Assembly: GCA_033063855.1 (NCBI GenBank)
Contig: CP093831.1
Location: 20,584,001 to 20,648,000, forward strand
DNA length: 64,000 bases
DNA from: Smittia aterrima
Taxonomy: Eukaryota > Arthropoda > Insecta > Diptera > Chironomidae
Reading direction: 5' to 3'
Every line of letters begins with the position of its first letter. Position 1 is the stretch's first letter. Of this stretch, positions 36,247 to 47,200 are shown piece after piece. A model generated the notes under the pieces. That model was not told the DNA's origin, searched no databases, and worked only from the letters and a program-made list of their open reading frames with translations. A program made the position numbers and the translations under genes.

Positions 36247-39195
36247 CTAATGGAACGGACAATTGTTTGCATGCTCAACGCGTAGACACCAAGTGCCATG
36301 GATACTGTAAAATAGGAAAAGAGTCGACAATCATTTATCATGAAGCGTTAAAGGATCATTTGTCAACTTACTAATCAGGTGTGTCCTGACCCAATTTGAA
36401 ATAATTCAGCTTTGTCGAAAGTGAGTCGATCTCGTTCACTATCGAATTGAAGATATACGGGAATTTATTGCTCATCACGCAGCCTCGGGGGCATGGAACA
36501 CCTAAAGCTTTTTTATTGTGAAATATTGAGTTCGCGAGATAGCAAACCGAGAGGAAATGACTGCAACGGGATCGCTCTATAAAATTAAATTTTAATTGAA
36601 AATTTTGGTTTCGTTTAAATCGATTAACCGTTCATTAACTTTCTTTACTCACTAATATTATTTCCTGAACAGTAAGGTTGATCGCGGCCACCATTCACAC
36701 AGTAATTGACCGTCCCGGATAAAAGGGATTGTCCTAAGAAACCAGCATTTGTCATAATAAGTTGAACGTGAGTTGCATCATCTTTTGTAATTCTGAATTC
36801 TTTTGAGCCGTGATCCTGAATCAGCGGCCTCGCTGGATCCAAACCTTGAAGTAAAATATTTAAATGAGCAATGCAAATTGCATAGAAGTTGTTCAGATTG
36901 ACTGCACAAACAAGTTTTTTTTTCCACGAGCAATGCGTGTTCTCATGTTGTTGAACTTGATTTTAATTTTACCTATGATGCGGTGTTGTTTCATTGTTAA
37001 ATGATTCGACATCATACCGCATATGTGTGCCCCGAGACTGTGGCCAACACAGGTTAAGTCTTCTATTCTACTTCCAATATAAGTCAAATAAGAATAAAGC
37101 TAAAAGATTAAAATTGCGGTTGAATCATATAAATTTATAAATTACAAACTAACCTGAGCCGTACCTAATTTTTAAAGATATAGAATCAAAAATATTTTTA
37201 GACATTTTCCTGCTTTTAGCATTTCAAGTTACTTACACTGGCTGACGAGTTTTGTATTCGCAATCGATGAGAGGTAGCATGGATACCTAAAAAAAGAAAG
37301 CATTATGAACAGTTTTAATAGGGCAGACTGTAGTAACAAGGTTCGTACGTCGTCAGAGCCTCCCAATCAACTGCAAATAAAAAGCGGTTATTCTTTCTCG
37401 TTATGCAACTCGAGAGCTTCAACAAAGCGCTCAAAAACGATTATTCTCGCTCCAGAAACGTTCACTAACCTGCAATGACGTTGTACTGGCGTGACAAATA
37501 TGCTGCAAAAACGAATCAATCTCAGAAAACCACTCGACCAAACAATTCAAATAAATTATACCATCTTTTAAGTACATAATATGCTGAGAGGTTTGCGTTC
37601 CATTGAAGCCGTGAATTATCACTGCAGTCTCATGTTCTGGAATGAATCCGGCCTTGAAGAAAGTCTTTGGTTTACGAACATCGACGACTCTCCCTCGTTT
37701 CGCTTTTCTACAAAAGAGTGAGGAAGTTAGCGTACCGTGAGACGTTTTAAATGCGTTTTAAAAGAAAACTGGAAAATGCGTTTGCTAAGAAGTGAACTTT
37801 TAAAACTCAAATTTAGCTTTGACGTGAAAGCTCATTCCCGAAAACTCTGAGACAATTAAATGAGAATTCGTTACACTTTTCTAATTCAATTAAACTATCT
37901 ACCGAAAAAACCTCGAAAAATTTGCTAGCACAACTTCCGCGAAGTGAAAAGTGAAAAGAGAGTGATAATTGAAGCTTGAATAATTACTGAAGCTTAAACA
38001 GTCATAACGAGAATTCGATAATGACTACAATCAATGATTCTCTTTTGCTGAGAATGCCGTAATAAAAGCAGACGGTGAATCTGATTAAAGTACACGCACT
38101 AGATTCACTCTCGGCAGAAAGTTGTTGACACATTTCAGAAAAGATTATATTAGCGGATTATCGTGCAATAAAAACGAGAAACGGTTAATATAACTCGCGT
38201 GAGAGGTTTTCTCTGCAATTTCATGAATGTCGTCAACTAAAGATCAAGGTCGCGGTTTTGCAGTGATCGGCAAGAAAACTTTGCTAATTTTCACGATATT
38301 TATCAAAATAGATTTTATTTTCCAATTATTCGAAAGTGTAACGAAACATCAAAAATTACTTACGGTGTGTAGAGAATGAACCTAATACAATGGAAAGACT
38401 GATATTAGAGATGCTTTTCAATCAAGCTAATTAATGCTTTTACCTGATATCATCATGAGGACATCCATAAGGTTTTCTGAACATTGCACATTTTATCAAA
38501 CCTCTCGGTAAATCGACCAGCGCAAGCGGAAGAAAGAGCGAATTGATTTCTAGGGAGAAAATCGTGAAATTTCTTTACTAATCAAACACGCGATAACTTT
38601 TCAATGCCGTGAGTGCCTCAACCATCAAATTTCTCGAAATTGTTGTTTTGGCTTTAACTTGAATTACAAAGTTGTTGGTAATATTAACGCCCACGGCATG
38701 CAATTCACTAGTCACAACAACACAGGTTCTTTAGCTCATCAACAACTCGAGAAACAAGAGTAAATTCTCAGGAAGCACTCAGTCTCAACCAATTATGCGA
38801 TTGCGAGATAAACATTGTAGTTAAGCATACTTTTCACTTAATTAATCACTCAATTATTATCAAAAACAAGCAACTCATTCAGAAAATCGTATTTGTTGCA
38901 CTATTAATCAAAGATTTTCTTTTCCTTTCCACTCACGATGAGAAATGCATGCGGAGATGCGGAGGAAAGTAAAATCAAATCGTGTGCACAATGATCACCT
39001 AAAGCGTCTCATCTCGGCTGATTTCACATCGACATACATGGAAGAATTTTCTGGCAAGCATGGGAAAGACAGGAAACTTTTCCGCGTCGTGTTGATTCTT
39101 TCACTGAACCGGTTAAAGACGTTTTGACATCGTTTTTGTCTCGTTTTACCTGTTGCTAGCTCTAAGAAGACGATCAGGAACGCTAGCAGCTTCAT
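36247..39195 (-). CDS. Secreted pancreatic-type lipase, 12 exons
   Basis: Extracellular triacylglycerol/phospholipid lipase of the alpha/beta-hydrolase pancreatic lipase family, 337 residues. Exons in transcript order: 39195-39150, 38549-38444, 38381-38364, 37707-37562, 37502-37470, 37370-37349, 37286-37237, 37164-37154, 37099-36973, 36844-36653, 36576-36372, 36304-36247; phases join throughout. Exon 1 carries the signal peptide (MKLLAFLIVFLELATG). Family marks in order: oxyanion strand VIIHGFNGT, VDWEALT, YPCYLSSIANTKLVSQCTAQ, nucleophile GHSLGAH, acid GLDPARP, and a Cys-His (CSH) for the catalytic His. The triad Ser-Asp-His is therefore intact. Residues CTAQ come from an 11-nt micro-exon (37154-37164), and an 18-nt exon encodes the FILYT strand. 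The C-terminus (YIHGTWCLRV) keeps a family-like ending. I cannot assign a substrate or an orthologue. It is convergent with the chitin deacetylase. Confidence 0.88.
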
Positions 39196-40989
39196 GTTTT
39201 AACTAAAAATCCAGTTTAACTTTCCGGAAAATTTTCATTATTTTAACTTTCACTAAAATGTAGCAGCAATTTAAGTTTATTCATTATCCTTTAAAATATT
39301 CTTTAACTTCTTTTTTTTAACAACGTTCCTAACACTTCAAGTAAACGAACACGATTGAATTTGAATTTACACAAAGCTTGAAGTTTCAAAACTAGTTTAG
39401 ATCACTCGCGCATTTTTTTCGCTTGCTTTTGATTTATTTTCTTTCTTTCACAATTTCCACCAACTTTTCATCTCTTCAGCCGCTGACAAGAAACTGAAGA
39501 AACTTCCAATGCTCGAATCGCTTCGTTTATCTCATTTCTCCCCTACCCAAGATCGTCGAGAACGGCAACGTCATTCAATTCCAGCTGGAGAGAAACTGTT
39601 TCTTACATTACTTAATTAAACTTAAAGCAGAGATCTGCAATTAGCTAATGTTCAATGATGAAATCGTTCATGGCATTAGTTCAAATTGAAGTGCAAAGAA
39701 GAATAAGTTGAGGTAACTGTATCGCTACTTACACTACAGAAAAGTTCTCTTCTCTTCATGATTCTAAGTTTAATTTATCTAAGAAATCTGAGTCTGTCCC
39801 ATTTACTGCACATAACGTTTGATATCAAATGATGTGGAAATGGAGACCAAGAGAAATTCTCGCGACCCATTTAATCTGAGTTTGCGAAAGGGAAATTGCA
39901 TTGAGCACACCTTGGCTTGAAAGGAATTTTTCATCGTATGATTAAAATTTGTTGAAACTGTCTCATTAAAATCAATCTTAAAATTTATGTGGGAGTCAAA
40001 CAATGGCCAATTGCATCTTTAAACTTCGTTTTCTCTTTCATTTGAGAGTTGTGAGCATGTGAGGCTTAGCATGTTTGATCAGATTGCGACATAAACGAAT
40101 AGGAACAGTTTATGCTTTGCTTCCGCGTGTTCATGCAGCAACATATCGAGAGATGAAGCTCAATTTATGTTGTTCAGAGAAGAAAAAAGAGAAATGAAGT
40201 GCCTTCTCTGACAAGAAAATAAGAAAAGCAATTGAAAAGTTTGTTTTAAGTTTGCCTTTAAATGCCAATGAAAGGGAAACTTTGCGATCGATGAGCATTA
40301 CAAGAATTTAAAAGTGATTGTCATTTGATTTTAATCGATTGTCACTTTGTCACGATCAGTTGACGAATAGATCAAAAGTAAATTTATTAGATACAAGAAT
40401 TTCTCAGGAGATTCCGGTAGTTGAGCCATCTATTACATTGTTGGCTCCACATTTCTCTTCAGACGTGTTTTGAACTTGAAAACTTGAATTAACTGAAAGC
40501 TGGAAGTCGTGAGAGCACACTTGGAAAGGTGAAAATTTATTTATATTCAGTTCTGTCGAAATATGATTTCCAACATTATTTTTCGCAAGTTCTTGATCCT
40601 TTTTTAAATGCATAAGCTTTGATTAGAATCATATTGGTTGGAAAGTTCATTGAGCTTTGAAATTAAGACTCAGTTGAATAAACTTCTTTCATCTGAACAT
40701 TATCGAGCTGAAAATTTTAATCCACTTCGCAAACTTTGCGGCTCTTAAATTACTCTTAGACAAATATAAGAAGCAAGACATTCAATACCCGTAGCTAACG
40801 TATCAACTTAAACTTCCACTGAAATACTATTTGGAAGTGAGACGTGAAATGTGTAAAATAATTTTTAATATTTTTATTGTTTTCAATAAAAAGCAATTTA
40901 ACAATTCTTTTTTAATCTGCCGATTGTGTTACGACAGAAATTAAATCTAAAAGTGAATTAATCTACAAAATCGATGGAAATGCAAAACT
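39196..40989. other. Intergenic DNA between lipase and CMTR1
   Basis: Contains the lipase promoter region (right after 39195) and the CMTR1 3' UTR. TTTATT at 40873-40878 is AATAAA on the minus strand, about 112 bases past the CMTR1 stop. The minus-strand frame at 40404-40613 shows no domain and is not supported as a gene. Confidence 0.5.
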
Positions 40990-43897
40990 CTAATAGATCT
41001 TTGGCGTCTTGCTCTCGACAAAAGTTATTATTTCCTCGCGGTAAAGATGCTCTTTGATACGTTTTGAAGGATCAACGCGCTCTAGAATTTGCTCGCGAAT
41101 ATCGAATCGCCAAATGAGTCGGTTAGTGAAAGTATTTTTGAACGATGCATACTTTTCGCTTGCTTGAAGAGCTTCAGGAAAGTCTGTTTTCTTTGTGTTC
41201 TTATCAAAGTAATAAATTTTCTTCTGACTATTCGAGAAGCAACGCATTTTATCGCTGCGGACTTCATCGAGCAGAAGAAGGCCTCGTGGAATATGGAATC
41301 GACTTGAGTTGTTATTGCTGTTGTTGTTAGTTCTTCCAATGTCGTAACCCATTTTCTCTCTTCCATCCTTCATTTGTCGAGGCACCAAACGTTCGAAGAA
41401 AGTCTCGATGTCTGTAAGTTTGAAAAGTCGCTTACATCGTACCGGCATTGACTTGTTGTAACTGCATTGCGATGGCTTCGTCAGTGATCGAGCAAACTTC
41501 TGACACATCTGGTTACGTTCAGCTAAAGGCATGTGGCGTACATCTTTGCCACCCAAAATGATTCCATCAATAATATGAAACGACTGAGATGTAATTTGCC
41601 CGCGGGACTCTCCAATCATTTCTTTAACAATTTCTCCGTAGATCAAAGTTTCTCCTGACAGTTGTAGAGTCTTTTCTGAGTATGGTTCCCAACTATTTGT
41701 GTTCATATTATACATGAGCACATCAAAGCGACCTCGAGACATGTAGAACGTTCGATTCTTACTAGCCGTGGTGATATCATCCAATCCAACGAAATACCAA
41801 TCGAGAACTGAATGCACGAGAGCTTTAACATGTTCGACTGATTGAAGTGATCGCTCTGGAGCAGACATAAATTTTTCTTTAAGCCACTTTGGTTCTAACA
41901 ATTGAGCGAGGTACATGTCGTTGCTTTTCACTGGCGGCTTTCTACGATTTTCATCGGGAAGATTCCACAGCTTCAGACATTGTTTGCGGATCTCTGATTG
42001 CCTCGTCTCTAGCAATTCAGCATCATGACAAAAAGCAGCGATCTTTAGTAAGCCAACAATTTGATTCTTTCCGATGACATTATTGCTATTGTAGATATAA
42101 TCGAAGAACTCGCGATCGTTCTGCATTTCAGTGAGTGGCGCAAGTTCGATAACGTCGAGATCTTTCTCTTTGTTACGCCACATTTCTTTGTTTATTTCAA
42201 ACAAGTGTCGCTGAATTGTATCGGTGTATGGCTTCTTCCATTTACACACGAGATACCGTTCTGAGTTGGCTGGGCGTGACGTATTTGGCTTGCAGATGCA
42301 GATTTGTTGAAAACATTTGTACATCATGTAGATTAATGAGACACTGAACGGTGTGAAGAGATCAAAGAGCTTAACGACAAAGTGTCCTTTCGTGCGAACG
42401 ACTGTTAAGGCAACTAAACATTGTGCGAGGTAAAGTTGTTTCGACAGAATCTCTTGAATATTTTCTTGACCCTCGACGGAAAATCCTCCGTCAGCCATCA
42501 TGAAGTGAACACCTGATTCTGTCTCGTCTTTCACTAGTTCTTCAAGTGATCGAATATTTTCAGGATCATAAACGTTTCCATCGTCATTGATTCCATAGAA
42601 AGGAGAAAATGTCTCTGGCGGACCAGCAAAGAAATCGTGAAGCTTGAAATCGTTTTCGCCTTTCAGTGTGAATCCGAAGCCTTTAGCTTCCCATTTGTTG
42701 CGATACAACACATACTCAGTGAAACCGCCTGGTCCAGCGCAAACGTCCGCAAAGTATAGTAGATCGTTATCTCCAACAAGTGATTTACCAGATTCGTCTT
42801 TCGGCGAAGAAAACATGAAATCGAACATTGAATCCATGTTAGCCATCTTAACAGCAGCGCGATTTACAAAGATGTTGCCTCGAATCGTTTCAAAAGGATT
42901 TGACTTTGTTCGAGCTCTCCGCATATCTTCTGCTCCAAGTTTATCAAAAACTGACTTTGATTCAAGAACTCGCTTCAGAATATTTTCATCGCAGAATTTT
43001 GTTTCATTTTCGATCGTAAGTTTCTTGTCTCCACGTCGCACCCAAGATGAAAGTGTATCCATTGATAGTTCGAGGAGAGTGTCATCTGCTTCCTGGTTCA
43101 CTAGCCAGTCAACCTGCTCTGGAATATGAACTTCTTCAATTGCCGGGTCCCATTTAACTGCTGCCTTATCCAGATCATCAAGACGCATGCCAAGACCACG
43201 TCTTCCTTTTTGTGACGATGCTTCAATAGGCTCCACTCTTCCTTGACCGAGTCTACCAAGTCCAGTGTCTTTACGGTAACCCATTTTTTCCATCATACGT
43301 AATGAAGGCCCCGAATATAAACTCGAATTTATCGATCGTCCATTGTTCTCTTCAGCTTTCATTGTACTTCCTGATGGTTCCGAGTCGCTAGGATAAGGTG
43401 ACTCAGTTGATTCACTGAATTTCTGTCGTTTTGACGAAACCGCTTCATCAGCGTCATCGCTCGCATATGAAAATGAGCGTTTAACGTGGTCATTAGCACT
43501 GAATGAGCTGGTTTGCTGTGGCTCTTCATCATCAGTACTTGCCGGATTGTAATAAGAAATCACGCTTTCGTGCGATTGCTGAGAATTATATTTCGATTGT
43601 TGCTGAACATTTGGTTCGTCTTCACTCGTATAGGAAGCAGTTGAATCCAATCTTCTCATTTTGTGTCCTTCGTCTTCACTGCTAGCATAACTCGGTTGTT
43701 GATTCGGAGTGGTGCCGTAGTTTTGTGTGTTGTTTGTGTTTGTACCGCTAAAACGGAAATTATTATGAAATAAGATTTTTGTGAATGAAGTGTCAGGTTT
43801 CTTACTAGCTAAATGTATTTGATGATTCATCTTCATCGTCCTCTTCGCTGTCATTCATTTGTTTGTAGCGTTGATAAAACAATTTATTACGAGCCAT
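40990..43897 (-). CDS. CMTr1: Cap-specific mRNA 2'-O-methyltransferase 1 (CMTR1), two exons
   Basis: Nuclear enzyme that methylates the 2'-O of the first transcribed nucleotide of capped mRNA (cap 1). Exons 43897-43806 and 43747-40990 give 949 residues; the codon TA/C is split across the intron. The N-terminal 170 residues are Ser/Glu-rich with a KRQK nuclear signal near residue 130. A G-patch follows at about 176-220 (MGYRKDTGLGRLGQG). The RrmJ/FtsJ methyltransferase domain spans about 325-540, with the SAM loop DVCAGPGGFTEY and a K-D-K-E tetrad that looks complete: Lys in NRAAVKMAN, Asp in MADGG, Lys in VVKLFD, Glu in NSERYL. The C-terminal third fits the inactive guanylyltransferase-like region and ends in a WW-like tail (KIYYFDKNTKKTDFP). 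It is longer than human CMTR1 (835), mainly in the low-complexity N-terminus. It is divergently paired with Spt6. Confidence 0.95.
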
Positions 43898-44200
43898 TAT
43901 TCGGCTTTAAACCTCCGAGTTTTAATTTTTTGTAAGGTTGGTCAATGCCGCCTTTTGAACAGAAAGCCTTGACCACAAGCGGCGGTTTTTAGAACTAATG
44001 TGATGAAAAAGCGACATCTGGCGACATTTTCGAAAAGGTAGTCGTGAGTTTCGAGTTTCGAGGAAAATAGTTTGTTCCGATAGCTTATTTTCATTTAAAA
44101 CCTGAACGCGATAACATCTCGGAATTACAATAGTTTTAATAAGTTCGCAAAATAGTGAAGACTAGTTAAGTTATAAAAGAAACAAGAAAAACCTTCAACG
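43898..44200. promoter_or_regulatory. 303-bp shared intergenic promoter of CMTR1 and Spt6
   Basis: The two start codons face away from each other with 303 bp between them, so both promoters and both 5' leaders must lie here. I see no TATA box on either strand, consistent with housekeeping promoters. The Spt6 start has a good context (CAACGATGG). Assigning individual start sites is not possible by eye. Confidence 0.65.
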
Positions 44201-47200
44201 ATGGCTGATTTCGTCGATTCTGAAGCAGAGGAAAGCGATGTAAGTATATTTATCAACATGCCGAATCAAAGAAAGATCCCGAATCTGAATAAGTACTTAA
44301 AATCTCATGAAAAATTTGATGTCAAAGTATTTAATCACAAAAGGACGAAAACAAGAGATTTTAAAAAATTAATTTTTTGAATTTCAAACATATTTCTAAT
44401 CCATGGCATTCCTATCATATTATTACAGTCAGAGGTCGAAGAAGACTTGGAACCGCATGAACGAAAGAAGCTTAAGAAGCTTAAAGCTGTTTCTGATTCA
44501 GAAGAGGAAGAAGACGGTAAGTTTTTCATTTCGACGTAATTTCATTTTTCATTGAAAATTGTTGTTGTCATTTTTTAGATGATGAGGATAAAATCCGTGA
44601 AGAGCTGAAGGATCTTATCGACGATGCGCCAATCGATGATGAAGAAAGTGATGCTGACTCTGATGGATCAGGAAGAAATGCTAAGCGGAAAAAGTCAGAC
44701 GACGACGATGATGAGCTTGACGATCGATTGGAAGACGAGGATTATGAGCTCATCGAGGAAAATCTTGGTGTCAAAGTTGAAAGGGTAAACACTTAAACTT
44801 ATATTGAATTTATTAACATTTATTCCTTTTGTAGAAGCGGTTTAAACGTCTGAAACGTATCACGGACGAGGAATCAGACACAGAGGAGAGGGATGAGAAC
44901 CTGAACCGAGAAGTCCTTGCCGATCAGCTCTTTGTCAATTCGGATGAGGTAAATATTGAGTGTGATGTCCGCTGAAACAATAACGATTCTAAATGTGTTT
45001 ATTCCCCACTCACTAACGCTCATGTTCAGGAACAAGACAACCAGGTATATCTTTCATCTCATTATTTATTATTTCATTTATGTGTCATAAATTTATTTTA
45101 CATGGTTTACTTATCATTTCTCGATTTACTAATTTCAGGAAGATGAAAGAAGATCCGAGCGAAGCCACCGACGCAACGAGCCCGAGCGGTACGATGAAGA
45201 GATGTCAGAAGAATCAGATGCTGATGATTTTATCGTTGATGACTATGGCAACTCTATCTCGGAAAAGAAAAAGAAACGTCGACCGGTGTTTACAGACGCC
45301 GCACTGCAAGAAGGACAAGATATTTTCGGTGTGGATTTTGATTATGAGGATTTCGACAAATATGATGAGGATGAGTACGAAGACGAGTCAGCTGATGAAG
45401 ATGAATATGAAGACGATGATCGCGAGAAACAAACAAAGAAATCGCAACGTAAAAAGGTCCAAAAGAAATCAATCTTCGATATTTATGAGCCAAGTGAATT
45501 GAAACGCGGGCACTTCACTGATATGGACAACATCATCCGGAGAACTGACATTCCAGAGAGAATGCAATTGCGTGATGTCCCGATTCCAAGTGTCCCGGAA
45601 GGTTCAACAGAGCTTGACGACGAAGCTGAGTGGATCTACAAGCAAGCTTTTCAAAAACCACCAATTTCCAAGATCAACCCAGACAGCTACATTCGAAAGC
45701 AGCCATCGGCTATCGCCAAAATTAAAAAAGCACTCGACTTTATTCGTAATCAACATCTTGAAGTTCCATTCATCGCTTTCTATCGTAAGGAATATGTACT
45801 TCCGGATCTCAAAATCAAAGATCTTTGGAAAGTCTACAAGTTTGATGCTAAATGGTGCATACTCCAGTCACGAAAGCGAGGCCTTGTTAAGCTCTTTGAA
45901 AGAATTCGTGACTTTCAAGTCGAGAGATTGATGCAAAATCCTGACGCACCTGTTCCATCAGATATGCGACTTATCCGAGACGATGATATTGATTATTTGA
46001 AGCTTGTTCAAACTTCCGAAGAGCTCAAAGACGTACATGATCACTTCTTGCTTTATTGTGCGCCTGACATTGAATTATTCAAAGCGATTGAACATCAAAG
46101 AATCCGTGACAAGAAGAAGAGGGATCGAGAAGTGTTAATCAAAGATCGACGAGAAGCTATTCAAAAAGAACTTAGAGATATTAAGGCAATTGACGAGGAG
46201 CCTTCAGAAGAAGACGAAGATAAGATTCGTGCATTGACAGAAGAACTCGAACATCTTCAGACCGACAATCCTGAAATGGATGTTGATGAGGATAACAACG
46301 AGAGACCCGAAGAAACGATCAAAGTGTCCCGTGATACTGGGCCATATGCCCGCTGCAGGAAAGCAGGAATTTGTGGGTTTGCTAAACTCTTCGGTTTGAC
46401 ACCAGAACAATTTGCTGAGAACTTGCGTGATAGCTACCAACGCCATGAAGTCGAACAAGATGCTTCCGATCCATTTGAAGTTGCAAAGAATTACATCACC
46501 ACACATTTCACAACAGTTGAAGAAGTTCTCGACGCTGCACGCTTCGTTGTTGCAAGACAAATTGCAAGAGAGCCAGTTTTACGTAAAAGTGTTCGAGAGA
46601 TTTTCTATGAGCGAGCAAAGATTAGCGTTCGACCAACAAAGAAAGGCTTGAAAGAGATCGATGAGTTTCATTCCTGCTACCAAATAAAATATCTCAAGAA
46701 TAAGCCGGTGCGTGAATTGACTGGCGACGAGTTTCTCAGACTCAAAATAGGAGAACAAGACAATCTTTTAACCATCAGCATCTCCGAAAGATTCGAAGGA
46801 AACACTGCAACCTCTTTCCTCGATGAAATCAAGCAACTTTACATCAGAGACGAATTCGCACAAAATGTTCAGAACTGGAATAAACTTCGAGGTGAATGCG
46901 TTGAGTTGGCACTGACAAAGATGGTGATCCCCGACCTACGAAAGGAACTGGAATCAATTCTTCTCGCAGAATCGAAAGAATTTGTCCTTGAAGCTTGCAC
47001 TAAGAGAATGTACAACTGGCTCAAAGTCGCTGCTTACGATGTCGGAGATAATTTTGATGAAAACGATTACGAGTGGGAAACATCGAAAGGCATTCGTGTT
47101 CTCGGACTCGCCTATGTTCCAGACCATTCGCAAGCTGCTTTCTGCGCTCTGATCAATCATGATGGTGAAGTTACTGATTATCTCCGTCTTCCTCACATCC

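Noticed and set aside
36372..36374. TAG directly after the codons GQDTPD in lipase exon 11 as the stop codon
   Set aside because: It overlaps a good donor (TA/GTAAGT), and splicing to 36304 gives the family-like ending YIHGTWCLRV, so an additional exon is more likely.
40404..40613. Small minus-strand frame between lipase and CMTR1
   Set aside because: No homology or splice partner recognised; AT-rich chance frame.
42644..43129. 161-codon open frame antisense to CMTR1
   Set aside because: Lies wholly inside the CMTR1 coding exon, which has a clear conserved methyltransferase frame on the other strand.
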